DNA of 39,312 bases, from NCBI GenBank assembly GCA_013288015.1, contig JABDCR010000024.1, positions 1 to 39,312 of the forward strand, written 5' to 3'. Source of the stretch: Bacteroidota bacterium. Lineage in GTDB: Bacteria > Bacteroidota > Bacteroidia > B-17B0 > Aurantibacillaceae. The notes beneath the pieces are model-generated. The model saw only the letters and a list, made by a program, of their open reading frames with translations. It was not told the origin of the DNA and did not search any database. Below are positions 31,764-39,312 of this stretch, piece after piece. Every line of letters begins with the position of its first letter. The first letter of the stretch is position 1. A program made the position numbers and the translations under genes.

Positions 31764-32126
31764 CTACTTACTCTCTTTTCGTTTTACCAAAAAATAAAAA
31801 TCATTTTCTAGCGGCAGATAACCGTACTCGTAACAAAAATAATATACTACACCTTTTTGTGTTTTGTAGGTGTTGGTTATGTAATTAAAATCAAATCCTT
31901 TTTCAAGCATTTTACTTTTGTGCACCTTCGCTTTATCCTCAGGTGCTAGCTCTTCTATAACACGGCGATTACGACGCAAAATATTATTTACGTTGCGCAC
32001 ATAATTGGTGCTATCGGCATTTAATTTATTGTTGTAATTATTGCGACATAAATCAGAGCAAAACTTTTTATCGGTTCTGCCACTTAATAGTTCGCCACAA
32101 TCAAGGCATTTACGTTTTTCGGTCAT
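31764..32126 (-). CDS. Small zinc-ribbon protein of unknown function
   Basis: 120 residues. The N-terminus CLDCGELLSGRTDKKFCSDLC holds a CxxC...CxxxC ribbon (Cys7, Cys10, Cys23, Cys27), similar to DUF2116-type zinc ribbons. The middle is basic and helical (NYVRNVNNILRRNRRVIEEL), followed by a hydrophobic aromatic end (VVYYFCYEYGYLPLENDFYFL). Such proteins are conserved in Bacteroidota without a known role; nucleic-acid binding is plausible from the ribbon and basic helix. It meets the GT9 gene tail to tail with a 2-bp gap and diverges from the FecA-like receptor. Confidence 0.8.
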   Translation of the reverse strand: MTEKRKCLDCGELLSGRTDKKFCSDLCRNNYNNKLNADSTNYVRNVNNILRRNRRVIEELAPEDKAKVHKSKMLEKGFDFNYITNTYKTQKGVVYYFCYEYGYLPLENDFYFLVKRKESK

Positions 32127-32235
32127 TGTAAATCAAATGTAGTATTTTTTATTCGACTGCAAATCACTATATAATTGATTGATTTTAAAACTTTTATATC
32201 AAATTTGCGTAATCTGTTTTGCCAGCTTTTAAAAT

Positions 32236-32251
32236 TACCCTGAACGGGGTA
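32236..32251. promoter_or_regulatory. Short hairpin in the FecA-like receptor promoter region
   Basis: TACCC and GGGTA pair across a 6-nt loop. It lies 9 bp upstream of the palindromic operator candidate. Role unknown. Confidence 0.25.
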
Positions 32252-32259
32252 TTTCCTTA

Positions 32260-32276
32260 TTTAGAATTATTCTAAA
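32260..32276. promoter_or_regulatory. Candidate Fur/PerR-family operator upstream of the FecA-like receptor
   Basis: TTTAGAATTATTCTAAA is a perfect palindrome of two 8-bp arms around one base. The inner 15 bp has the 7-1-7 architecture of Fur/PerR-family boxes and differs from the Per-box consensus TTATAATNATTATAA by one symmetric substitution. It lies 30 bp before the receptor ATG, where bound repressor could block the promoter. Confidence 0.5.
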
Positions 32277-32305
32277 CATTTGCAAACTCATTAGAAACTG
32301 TATTT

Positions 32306-34486
32306 ATGAAATGTATCTGTGCTTGTTCGCTATTTTTATATTGTGCTTCAATAAGCGCTCAGTCCGATTCATTACAAGGTGTTAAAACATTAAAGGAAGT
32401 AGAGGTTCGCAGCATTCGTGGTATAGCAGGAATGGGGCACATGACTGAAGTACATGACGGGATTATTTATTCTGGCAAAAAAAACGAAGTGCTTATTCTT
32501 GATAGCATAAATGCCAATACTGCACAAAATAATCCGCGACAAGTTTTAGGGAGAATCCCCGGTAGTAATTATTCTGAAACAGAGGGTGGCGGTTTTCCTT
32601 CAAACGGAATTGGTTTTAGAGGTTTAAAGCCAACACAATCTATCGAAACAAATACACGCCAAAACGGATATAACATTACAGCAGATTTATATGGTTATCC
32701 CGAGTCATATTATTTACCTCCTTTAGAGGCTGTTGAACGCATCGAGGTAACTCGTGGTGCATCTTCTCTGCAATTTGGTCCGCAGTTTGGTGGTGTAATC
32801 AACTACATTATGAAAAGTGGTAACCCAAACAAACCTTTTGAGGTTACTACACAACAAACAGCGGGTAGTTATGGTTTATTTAATTCATTTACTTCTATTG
32901 GTGGTACTTATAAAAAATGGAATTATTTTACTTACGCCCAATATAAAGGACTAAGCGGATGGAGACCAAACTCACAAGTAAAACAAGTTACAGGCTTTGC
33001 GAAAATGGAATATGTCGCGAATGAAAAATTTAAAGTCGGGCTTGAATATTCTTTATTACGCAACACCATACAAATGGCGGGTGGTTTAGATGATGTCGAG
33101 TTTAATCAAAATGCACAACAATCGGTAAGAGGAAGGAATTGGTTAAGCTCTCCTTGGAATATATTGGCACTTACATCACAATATAAATTAACCGACAACA
33201 CAACACTTATCTTAAAATCTGCGGTAAATATTAGTCAGCGTAATTTAGTTTGGCGTAACGAAGATGGTGGAATTCAAACTCCCGATAGCATCAGTTCGTT
33301 AACAAACAAATATGTTCCTCGCGAAGTAGAGCATGAAGGTTTTAAAAGTTCTACCAGCGAATTGCGTTTATTAAGCAATTATATGATTGCAGACGTAAAT
33401 CAAACTTTTGCCGGTGGCATTCGTTACTTTAGAGGGTATATGAAGCGTCAGGAAGGTGGCCCCGGTTCTACCGGAACTGATTTTGATATGAATTTGTATG
33501 GCGGTAATTATGAAAACGATATGAATTTTACCACCACTAACATAGCCCTTTTTGTAGAGAACACATTTAGGCTGAACAAAAAAATTTCCATAACACCCGG
33601 CTTTAGATATGAGTATCTTAACTCAACCGCCAAGGGTTACATTACAGATGATGGCACATCTTCCATCTTAAATATAAATCGTTCTAAAGATTGGAACATC
33701 CCCTTGGCCGGATGTGGTTTGCAATTTAAAACCACAGCAACTACAAATATTTATGCTAATTGGTCACAAGCTTATCGTCCTACAGATTATTCTAATCAAA
33801 CACCTATTGGAGTGTCTTCTAAAATAGATCCTAATTTAAAAGATGCCAGTGGTTATAATGCCGATTTAGGTTGGAGAGGAACAATAAAGAATTTTTTAAA
33901 CTTTGATATAGGTGCTTTTTATCTTGCCTATAATAATAGAATCGGGATTGAGTTACTTACAGATGCTAATGGAAATCCATACACGTATCGTACCAATGTT
34001 GCCAACTCGGTACACCAAGGTTTTGAAACTTATGTAGAGATTAATCTCGTTAAAATGTTTACCGACAATTCTAAAATTGGAACGGTTAGTTTTTTTAATT
34101 CATTTGCATACATCAACGCAAAATATGTAAACGGACAGTTTGCCGGCAATTGGGTTGAGTTTGCACCTAACACCATTAATCGTTTCGGTATAACCTACGC
34201 CATCAAACATTTTTCTACTACGTTTTTAATCAGTAACACTTCTAAATCTTTTGCTGATGCTAATAATACTGTTTATAGTGCAGATGCTACCGTAGGTATA
34301 ATTCCAGCCTATCAGGTTATGGATTGGAGTGCTTCGGTAAAAATTAAAAACTATAACATAAAATTGGGCGTAAACAATCTTGCTGATAAAAGATATTTTA
34401 CATTGCGTACTGATGAGTATCCCGGTCCAGGCATTATACCATCTATTGCACGAAGTTTTTATGTTGGCTTTGGTGCTAAGTTTTAA
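32306..34486 (+). CDS. TonB-dependent receptor, FecA-like (ferric siderophore/citrate type)
   Basis: 726 residues. Signal peptide to about residue 19 (ISAQS). The plug domain is in residues 30-170: LKEVEVRSIRG, NPRQVLGRIPGSNY, GFPSNGIGFRGLKPTQS and LPPLEAVERIEVTRGASSLQFGPQFGGVINY. The last strongly resembles the FecA plug segment. A 22-strand barrel follows with a TonB-receptor C-terminus (LGVNNLADKRYFTLRTDEYPGPG, final aromatic FGAKF). There is no N-terminal signalling domain and no carboxypeptidase-like domain. A Fur/PerR-like palindrome stands 30 bp upstream, in keeping with iron control. The substrate is inferred only by similarity. Its TAA overlaps the stop codon of the converging membrane-protein gene. 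Confidence 0.88.
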   Translation: MKCICACSLFLYCASISAQSDSLQGVKTLKEVEVRSIRGIAGMGHMTEVHDGIIYSGKKNEVLILDSINANTAQNNPRQVLGRIPGSNYSETEGGGFPSNGIGFRGLKPTQSIETNTRQNGYNITADLYGYPESYYLPPLEAVERIEVTRGASSLQFGPQFGGVINYIMKSGNPNKPFEVTTQQTAGSYGLFNSFTSIGGTYKKWNYFTYAQYKGLSGWRPNSQVKQVTGFAKMEYVANEKFKVGLEYSLLRNTIQMAGGLDDVEFNQNAQQSVRGRNWLSSPWNILALTSQYKLTDNTTLILKSAVNISQRNLVWRNEDGGIQTPDSISSLTNKYVPREVEHEGFKSSTSELRLLSNYMIADVNQTFAGGIRYFRGYMKRQEGGPGSTGTDFDMNLYGGNYENDMNFTTTNIALFVENTFRLNKKISITPGFRYEYLNSTAKGYITDDGTSSILNINRSKDWNIPLAGCGLQFKTTATTNIYANWSQAYRPTDYSNQTPIGVSSKIDPNLKDASGYNADLGWRGTIKNFLNFDIGAFYLAYNNRIGIELLTDANGNPYTYRTNVANSVHQGFETYVEINLVKMFTDNSKIGTVSFFNSFAYINAKYVNGQFAGNWVEFAPNTINRFGITYAIKHFSTTFLISNTSKSFADANNTVYSADATVGIIPAYQVMDWSASVKIKNYNIKLGVNNLADKRYFTLRTDEYPGPGIIPSIARSFYVGFGAKF

Positions 34487-35547
34487 TTAGCTGATTTATT
34501 CTTTTTAATAACGAAGGCGTATAAAACAAAAAGTAAAAGCGTGTATCCCCACACCTCTCCGCGTGAGGGCACTATATCACTTAATATATAACAATGCAGA
34601 AAAAAAGAAACAGCTATAATAGCAAGTACAGCAAAAGCAATTATCTTATCATTCCTGTTAAGTTTTAATTTAGAAAAATCCGTATCTATAAAAAACAGAA
34701 AGGTCAGCAAGGCGAACAAACGCAAAACAATAAATTTATACTGCATTGCAGGTAAAGCAAATGTATGTATCGTGTTTTTTATTGATTGAAGTAACGTAAA
34801 ATTAGGTAGGCTGTTCATTCTACTTTCATAGCCTCCAGAAAAAGCATTTACCGAAAGTGAAGCCATGATAATAATTGCTGCCATTATCATGTTTGCCCAG
34901 CTTAATTTTAATTGAGAGTAATAAAGCCGTTGTAAAAAGTATAAGCCTACAACAGATAAAACACAACAAGTTGCATTTACTTCATTTAATCCACCAATAG
35001 CGGCAGCAAGTAAAAAAACTATTATTGTTTTAATACTCGATTTATTTTCTTGCAATAACAACGAAATTAATAAAATACAAAGTATAACACTTAACAAATG
35101 GTTATTGGCTGAACTCACCCATGCCCAAATTTCTTGTCTGCCAACAAATAATAAAAAATATAAAGTAGCTGTAAAAACAAAAGCAAACAAAATAGATTTT
35201 AAAAATGAAACCTCTTCACTAAGAAATGTTTTAGAATAAATTTTATGTAGCACACTTATAGCTATAACAAACAATAACATCATGCCTGTAACATAAAAAG
35301 CATAGTACGTATAATTACTCTTTAAAAAATGAAACCCAATAGCAGTAACAATATGACTAAACCAACGCCCATTTATGTTTGAGAAAAAAAGTTTAGCAGC
35401 ATCAATGGCGCCCATTTTGCTGACATATTCGTCATTAAAACTATCATCTAAATTTGCTATATAATGCAGCGCATCATAAAAAAAGAAACATAAAAAACCC
35501 GCAACCATAGCTGCGGGTAAAAAATATTTAAATAGTTTTTGTTTCAT
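34483..35547 (-). CDS. Polytopic membrane protein, DUF6056-like / GT-C-like
   Basis: 354 residues with about nine membrane helices. The first loop has NLDDSFNDEYVSKMGAIDAA followed by FFSNINGRWFSH, resembling the acidic first loop of DUF6056 and GT-C-type glycosyltransferases (D-D or D-E after the first helix). NNHLLSVILC and GGLNEVNATCCVLS also fit DUF6056 proteins. If so it could transfer a lipid-linked sugar to an envelope component, but no catalytic assay-level motif is certain. It is the last gene of the exosortase-glyA operon, 6 bp after glyA. Stop codons of this gene and the FecA-like receptor overlap at TTAA. Confidence 0.6.
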   Translation of the reverse strand: MKQKLFKYFLPAAMVAGFLCFFFYDALHYIANLDDSFNDEYVSKMGAIDAAKLFFSNINGRWFSHIVTAIGFHFLKSNYTYYAFYVTGMMLLFVIAISVLHKIYSKTFLSEEVSFLKSILFAFVFTATLYFLLFVGRQEIWAWVSSANNHLLSVILCILLISLLLQENKSSIKTIIVFLLAAAIGGLNEVNATCCVLSVVGLYFLQRLYYSQLKLSWANMIMAAIIIMASLSVNAFSGGYESRMNSLPNFTLLQSIKNTIHTFALPAMQYKFIVLRLFALLTFLFFIDTDFSKLKLNRNDKIIAFAVLAIIAVSFFLHCYILSDIVPSRGEVWGYTLLLFVLYAFVIKKNKSAN

Positions 35548-35553
35548 TAAAAA

Positions 35554-36828
35554 TTAATCGGCAAATAAAGGATATTTGCTCATCATCGTATTTATTTTTG
35601 CTTTTGTTTTAGCTAGTTCTTTTGGATTATCTTTGTTTTTTAAAACATGGTCAACCAACTGAACAACTTTTATACAATCTTTTTCTTTTAACCCACGAGA
35701 TGTAATTGCCGGAGAGCCAATGCGGATACCCGATGTAACAAACGGAGATTTATCATCAAACGGAACCATGTTTTTATTAACGGTTATATCTGCCAAGCCT
35801 AAAGCATTTTCAGCATCTTTACCGGTAAGGTTTTTGCTACGCAAATCAATTAGCATACAATGGTTATCTGTTCCACCCGAAACAATTTTATATCCCAAAT
35901 CAACAAATGTTTTTGCCATAGCTTGTGCGTTTTTTACAACCTGCACACAATAGTGCATGTACTCATCGGTTAAAGCTTCGCCATAAGCAATTGCTTTTGA
36001 AGCAATAACATGTTCTAATGGACCACCTTGTGTACCAGGAAATACAGCCGAATCTAAAATAGCGCTCATCATTTTCAATTCTCCTTTAGGGGTTTTTTCT
36101 CCCCATGGGTTTGGAAAATCTTTTCCAATCATAATCATACCACCTCTTGGGCCACGCAATGTTTTATGTGTTGTTGTTGTAACAATATGGCAATGTGGTA
36201 ACGGGTCGTTTAATAAACCACGTGCAATTAAGCCCGATGGATGAGAAATATCAGCTAACAATAAAGCGCCAACTTCATCGGCAATTTTACGTAACGTAAC
36301 ATAATCCCAATCACGACTATAAGCCGATGCGCCACAAATAATCATTTTTGGTTTTTCAGCAAGTGCTGTTTGTCTAACTACATCATAATTTATTTGTCCG
36401 GTTTTTTCATCTACTCCGTAAAAAGTAGCGCGGTATAATTTACCGCTAAAATTTACCGGAGAACCATGTGTTAAATGTCCACCATGCGATAGGTTAAAGC
36501 CTAAAATAGTATCGCCCGGTTTTAAACAACCTAGCATAACCGCTGCATTAGCTTGCGCCCCTGAGTGTGGCTGCACGTTTGCCCAAACAGCACCAAATAA
36601 TTCTTTTGCCCTATCAATTGCAATTTGTTCAATTTCATCAACCACTTCGCAACCACCGTAATAACGTTTATGAGGCAAGCCTTCGGCATATTTGTTTGTA
36701 AGCACTGAGCCCATCGCTTTCATAACATCATTGCTTACATAGTTTTCAGACGCGATTAATTCTATACCACGTGTTTGACGGTCTTGTTCTTTTTTAATTA
36801 AAGAAAAAATTTTCGAATCTTTTTTCAT
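35554..36828 (-). CDS. glyA: Serine hydroxymethyltransferase
   Basis: A PLP enzyme that interconverts serine and glycine with tetrahydrofolate, the main one-carbon source. 424 residues, full length. [11 protein letters not shown] at the start, [32 protein letters not shown], the PLP-lysine motif [14 protein letters not shown] (Lys222) and GTQGGPLEH. It lies 7 bp after the exosortase-associated gene and 6 bp before the membrane-protein gene, inside an operon otherwise devoted to envelope proteins, an unusual partner set for a housekeeping enzyme. Confidence 0.97.
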   Translation of the reverse strand: MKKDSKIFSLIKKEQDRQTRGIELIASENYVSNDVMKAMGSVLTNKYAEGLPHKRYYGGCEVVDEIEQIAIDRAKELFGAVWANVQPHSGAQANAAVMLGCLKPGDTILGFNLSHGGHLTHGSPVNFSGKLYRATFYGVDEKTGQINYDVVRQTALAEKPKMIICGASAYSRDWDYVTLRKIADEVGALLLADISHPSGLIARGLLNDPLPHCHIVTTTTHKTLRGPRGGMIMIGKDFPNPWGEKTPKGELKMMSAILDSAVFPGTQGGPLEHVIASKAIAYGEALTDEYMHYCVQVVKNAQAMAKTFVDLGYKIVSGGTDNHCMLIDLRSKNLTGKDAENALGLADITVNKNMVPFDDKSPFVTSGIRIGSPAITSRGLKEKDCIKVVQLVDHVLKNKDNPKELAKTKAKINTMMSKYPLFAD

Positions 36829-36835
36829 GTGCTAT

Positions 36836-37306
36836 TTATTGTTGATTGATATTAGTTTGCTTGTAAAGATACGCTGTCGGAATTAAAATCATACATGCCA
36901 CCGGAGATTGTAATAAACCCATAAATAAACGGCTAAATGTATAGCCTGCATATATGTCTCCTAAAGCCCAGCCTGCCATAAAAAAAATTCCTGCCAGTAA
37001 AAATAAGGAAAGATACAGTACACTTAGCCACTTGGTGGTCTTTTTTTCATTAAAAAGGACAAGCAAAAGCTTCATTTGTACAAACCAAAATAAAAAGGCG
37101 AAAAATGGCGTAATAAACCATTTAGCAATATAAACTGTATTATAGGATACGTTACTTAAAAAGGAAAGGTACCAAATAATTGGGTTGGGTTCGTTATACA
37201 GCTTACCATACAACACATCGTTAATATTTACAAAAAGATTCTCCCGAAAAAAACCTAAAGCCATTAACAACAATATGAACAGAAATATTTTAATTTTTCT
37301 GTTCAT
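36836..37306 (-). CDS. Exosortase-associated membrane protein (XrtF/XrtX type)
   Basis: 156 residues with four hydrophobic segments. The N-terminus IFLFILLLMALGFFRENLFVNINDVL with its R-E-N-L-F and N-I-N motif matches the small membrane proteins that accompany Bacteroidota exosortases F or X. A tryptophan- and proline-rich loop (YNEPNPIIWYLSFLSNVSYNTVY) follows. It overlaps the exosortase gene by 17 nt, implying coupled translation and probably a physical partnership with the exosortase. Biochemical role unknown. Confidence 0.75.
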   Translation of the reverse strand: MNRKIKIFLFILLLMALGFFRENLFVNINDVLYGKLYNEPNPIIWYLSFLSNVSYNTVYIAKWFITPFFAFLFWFVQMKLLLVLFNEKKTTKWLSVLYLSLFLLAGIFFMAGWALGDIYAGYTFSRLFMGLLQSPVACMILIPTAYLYKQTNINQQ

Positions 37307-37835
37307 GTATTTTATTTCCTTTTAAAGCTATTTTTACCCACCACATCCACAATAAAAAAATAACGCCATAAACAAATAATGTAAAAGTATAAGTGTGATT
37401 AAACTCTATATACTGTGGCGCAACATAATTAATTCCGGCTAAAGCAATAATGCGTAACACATTCGCAAAATGTATAATAACAATGCCTACTGGGATAAAC
37501 CATAATTTCTTTTTTACACTTCCCGGAAAAGCAATTACAAACAAGGTAAAAAACATAAACAAGGTTAGTGCATTACATGGGCTGCCAATCCAAATTGGGT
37601 GAGCACCATCAATGCCAATAAGCTGCATGTTTTTGTCTTCTAACTTTTGGTATACAGTAAGGCCAAAAAGTTTTAATATAAAAGTTGCGTTAGTAATAAT
37701 TAAACTAATTAGTTTCTCATCTATTAATGTATTAGGTTTAATAAACAGCTCGTATATCAGATACCAGCTTAAATAAAGTACAAAAGCCAAAACAAAAAAC
37801 CGAGTTATTTTATTTTTAAAATTTATACTCGTCAT
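37290..37835 (-). CDS. Exosortase family transpeptidase-like protein (XrtF/XrtX type)
   Basis: 181 residues, about five membrane helices, short for the family and typical of Bacteroidota exosortases. The Cys-Arg-His triad is present: Cys87 in WIGSPCNALTLF, Arg128 in IHFANVLRIIAL and His147 in IEFNHTYTF. Exosortases cleave C-terminal sorting signals of exported proteins, as sortases do in Gram-positives. No protein in this window ends in a PEP-CTERM-like tripartite tail, so the substrate is elsewhere or unconventional. It starts 2 bp after the large upstream gene and overlaps its associated membrane protein. XrtF and XrtX are not separable by eye. Confidence 0.85.
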   Translation of the reverse strand: MTSINFKNKITRFFVLAFVLYLSWYLIYELFIKPNTLIDEKLISLIITNATFILKLFGLTVYQKLEDKNMQLIGIDGAHPIWIGSPCNALTLFMFFTLFVIAFPGSVKKKLWFIPVGIVIIHFANVLRIIALAGINYVAPQYIEFNHTYTFTLFVYGVIFLLWMWWVKIALKGNKIHEQKN

Positions 37836-37837
37836 TT

Positions 37838-39312
37838 TTAGTCTTCATCTTTTTGTCCGGTTAATTGTTTTATTTTTTTAACGAATTGGTCTTTTTTAGT
37901 TGGGCTACAGGTGTTAAACTGATAAGACGGGCCTTTATCTACTTTTTGTTTTTTTTCTTTTACATCTTTTACCTCTGTATTAAAAGCCTGGTTGCTCGAC
38001 ACTACACTCATTACTCCTTTAAAGTAATTAAAATAGTACCAGTTACTGCCGTCTAGCTCAAAATACATATCTAGCATATCGCCAGCCTTTTGTTTTTTAA
38101 TTTGAATAAAGCCTGGCACTTCCCTATAAATTTCATTCTTAAACAAGTTGCCAACACCTATCGTTCCGTTAGATATAAATGATTTTGTTTTTTTGTTATA
38201 TGTCATTTGCACATTCCCCAAGAAAATAGATTTTTCTAATTCATCCGGAAATTTTTTATAATTACCGTACAGGTTTAACTCCGACAAGGCTTTATCTCCA
38301 CGTTCTTTCCCCAATATCTCAACTATCCCTTTTTCAAATGTTTTTCTTCCGAAATCAACCGGAGTTAACATAGTGCTAAATGTTTCAAAATCAGCAGCCA
38401 TCTTTTTCATAGCGCTTTTATCAAAGAAAAACTCAACATTCATTAACAAATCAAATTGTGCACTATCGTTAATTGTATTGTGAGTTCCGTTTCCGGCCGC
38501 AGTAAGTTTTACTTGTCCAAAATCGGCACCTATATCAAACTTTCCTTCGCCATATACCAAGCAATTGGTTGTACCTAAACTCAAATAATTTCCGGGTAAA
38601 GAATTCTCTATTAACTTTTCTTTAGATGAAATTTGGTACTCTTTTGCTTCTTTATCAAAACCTAAAAAACCATCGGCAACTAAAATATCTTTATCGGTTT
38701 TACTTATAGTACGTGGAGATAAAAATGCGGAGTACACCATGTTTGTATCAGGTGAATAAATAATGCCACAAGCTACTGAGACACCATTCATATCTTTAGG
38801 GTCTTTTGGTATAGGAATTAAAATGTCTTTCGGATCTATTTCTCCTTCAAACTTTAAGTACGATTTACCTAAACGACAACTATGTAGTATACGAGTACCA
38901 CCGTCATAATATAAAAACTGATTAGTTGCTTTTAAATATACTTTGCCGGCATAACTAAAGTAATCGTTAAATTTAAAGTTATCTTTTTCCGGAATCTCAC
39001 CCTCAGAAATTGTTTGTCCGGATGTGTCGGGTTGTATTTTAGCAAAATGTATATTATATGGTTTTTCATTTTCGTCTAAGTACGTATAATCTCCTTGGGC
39101 AAGATAATGTTTGCGTCCGTTTATAAACGCGGTAACATTACGTATGGTGTGGTACTTAGTTACCGAGTTGGCAATAATTACAGCGTTTTTAAGTGTATCT
39201 ATTATAGCGTTTTTACGAATAACTACTTTACCGCTATCCGGAAAAATGCTCATATCAGCTACATTAATAAAGGGTACGTTTATACAATTAATAATGTATT
39301 TGCGTAAATTAT
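37838..39312 (-). CDS. Large Bacteroidota protein of unknown function, C-terminal 490 residues (runs off right edge)
   Basis: The frame is open through the right edge: upstream of the Met at 39251-39253 it reads NLRKYIINCINVPFINVAD, so that Met is internal, not the start. The visible part (VPFINVADMSIFPDSGKVVI, KNAVIIANSVTKYHTIRN, DYTYLDENEKPYNIHFAKI) resembles very large exported Bacteroidota proteins of unknown function. It shows repeated beta-rich segments and ends in a Lys-rich tail (KKDQFVKKIKQLTGQKDED). No enzyme motif, no sorting signal and no membrane anchor are seen in this part. It is 2 bp upstream of the exosortase gene and heads the operon. Confidence 0.75.
   Translation of the reverse strand, partial: NLRKYIINCINVPFINVADMSIFPDSGKVVIRKNAIIDTLKNAVIIANSVTKYHTIRNVTAFINGRKHYLAQGDYTYLDENEKPYNIHFAKIQPDTSGQTISEGEIPEKDNFKFNDYFSYAGKVYLKATNQFLYYDGGTRILHSCRLGKSYLKFEGEIDPKDILIPIPKDPKDMNGVSVACGIIYSPDTNMVYSAFLSPRTISKTDKDILVADGFLGFDKEAKEYQISSKEKLIENSLPGNYLSLGTTNCLVYGEGKFDIGADFGQVKLTAAGNGTHNTINDSAQFDLLMNVEFFFDKSAMKKMAADFETFSTMLTPVDFGRKTFEKGIVEILGKERGDKALSELNLYGNYKKFPDELEKSIFLGNVQMTYNKKTKSFISNGTIGVGNLFKNEIYREVPGFIQIKKQKAGDMLDMYFELDGSNWYYFNYFKGVMSVVSSNQAFNTEVKDVKEKKQKVDKGPSYQFNTCSPTKKDQFVKKIKQLTGQKDED

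Noticed and set aside
36836-39312. PEP-CTERM-type substrate of the exosortase within the window
   Set aside because: No protein here ends in a short motif, membrane helix and basic tail. The large edge protein ends in a charged tail without a helix.
1-39312. Prophage, insertion sequence, tRNA or rRNA genes
   Set aside because: No transposase, integrase or phage structural protein, no terminal inverted repeats, and no cloverleaf or rRNA segment recognised on either strand. Gene content and codon style look uniform.

Overview
The window comes from an AT-rich genome of the phylum Bacteroidota. The evidence is a type IX secretion (T9SS) cargo protein with a type A sorting domain, two proteins with CHU_C/gliding-type (type B) sorting domains, GldA, TonB-dependent receptors, an ExbB-ExbD-ExbD-TonB operon, bacillithiol synthesis (BshC), an XrtF/XrtX-type exosortase, and many promoters carrying the Bacteroidota -7 box TAnnTTTG. 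I see no rRNA, tRNA, CRISPR array, phage or transposase. This is chromosomal, mostly housekeeping and cell-envelope DNA. Two genes run off the edges: a Nif3-like gene on the left and a large uncharacterised Bacteroidota protein gene on the right.

Left part (1-13.1 kb): a Nif3-like gene start diverges from bshC, which carries an apparent one-base frameshift in an A7 run. Next comes a secreted/outer-membrane operon: TonB-dependent receptor, two DUF5689/choice-of-anchor-J lipoproteins and a T9SS cargo protein, closed by a strong terminator. It is followed by a large choice-of-anchor-L/SprB-repeat adhesin and a tiny protein that is little more than a sorting domain. Both transcription units begin with a leader sharing a 13-nt identical block and a common fold (conserved loop, variable inner hairpin, closing stem). 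I regard this as the most interesting signal here, a candidate cis-regulatory RNA.

Middle (13.2-23.2 kb): der and an ABC ATPase converge on topA. Then come yqgE-idi (idi starts at TTG directly after the yqgE stop), pdxH and an SRPBCC gene on tightly interlocked divergent promoters, and a HemJ-like gene. A 530-bp stretch without an obvious gene holds a possible 37-codon ORF, two hairpins and a polypyrimidine tract. It is followed by a small lipoprotein and a flavoprotein disulfide-reductase homologue that has lost both active-site cysteines but carries a C-terminal Cys cluster.

Right part (23.2-39.3 kb): exbB-exbD-exbD-tonB-small membrane protein-PstS-like gene forms an envelope energy-transduction operon. 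Upstream of it, three copies of a motif with exactly 21-bp period lie beside the end of cca. cca diverges from kdsB-gldA-GT9 (lipopolysaccharide/gliding). A Zn-ribbon gene and a FecA-like receptor diverge around a Fur/PerR-like palindrome. Finally, a compact minus-strand operon runs from the large edge protein through exosortase, exosortase-associated membrane protein and glyA to a polytopic membrane protein.

Several genes (Nif3-like, bshC, cca, the 21.3-kb lipoprotein) have a TAnnTTTG box ending only 4-9 nt before the start codon, which implies leaderless or near-leaderless mRNAs.
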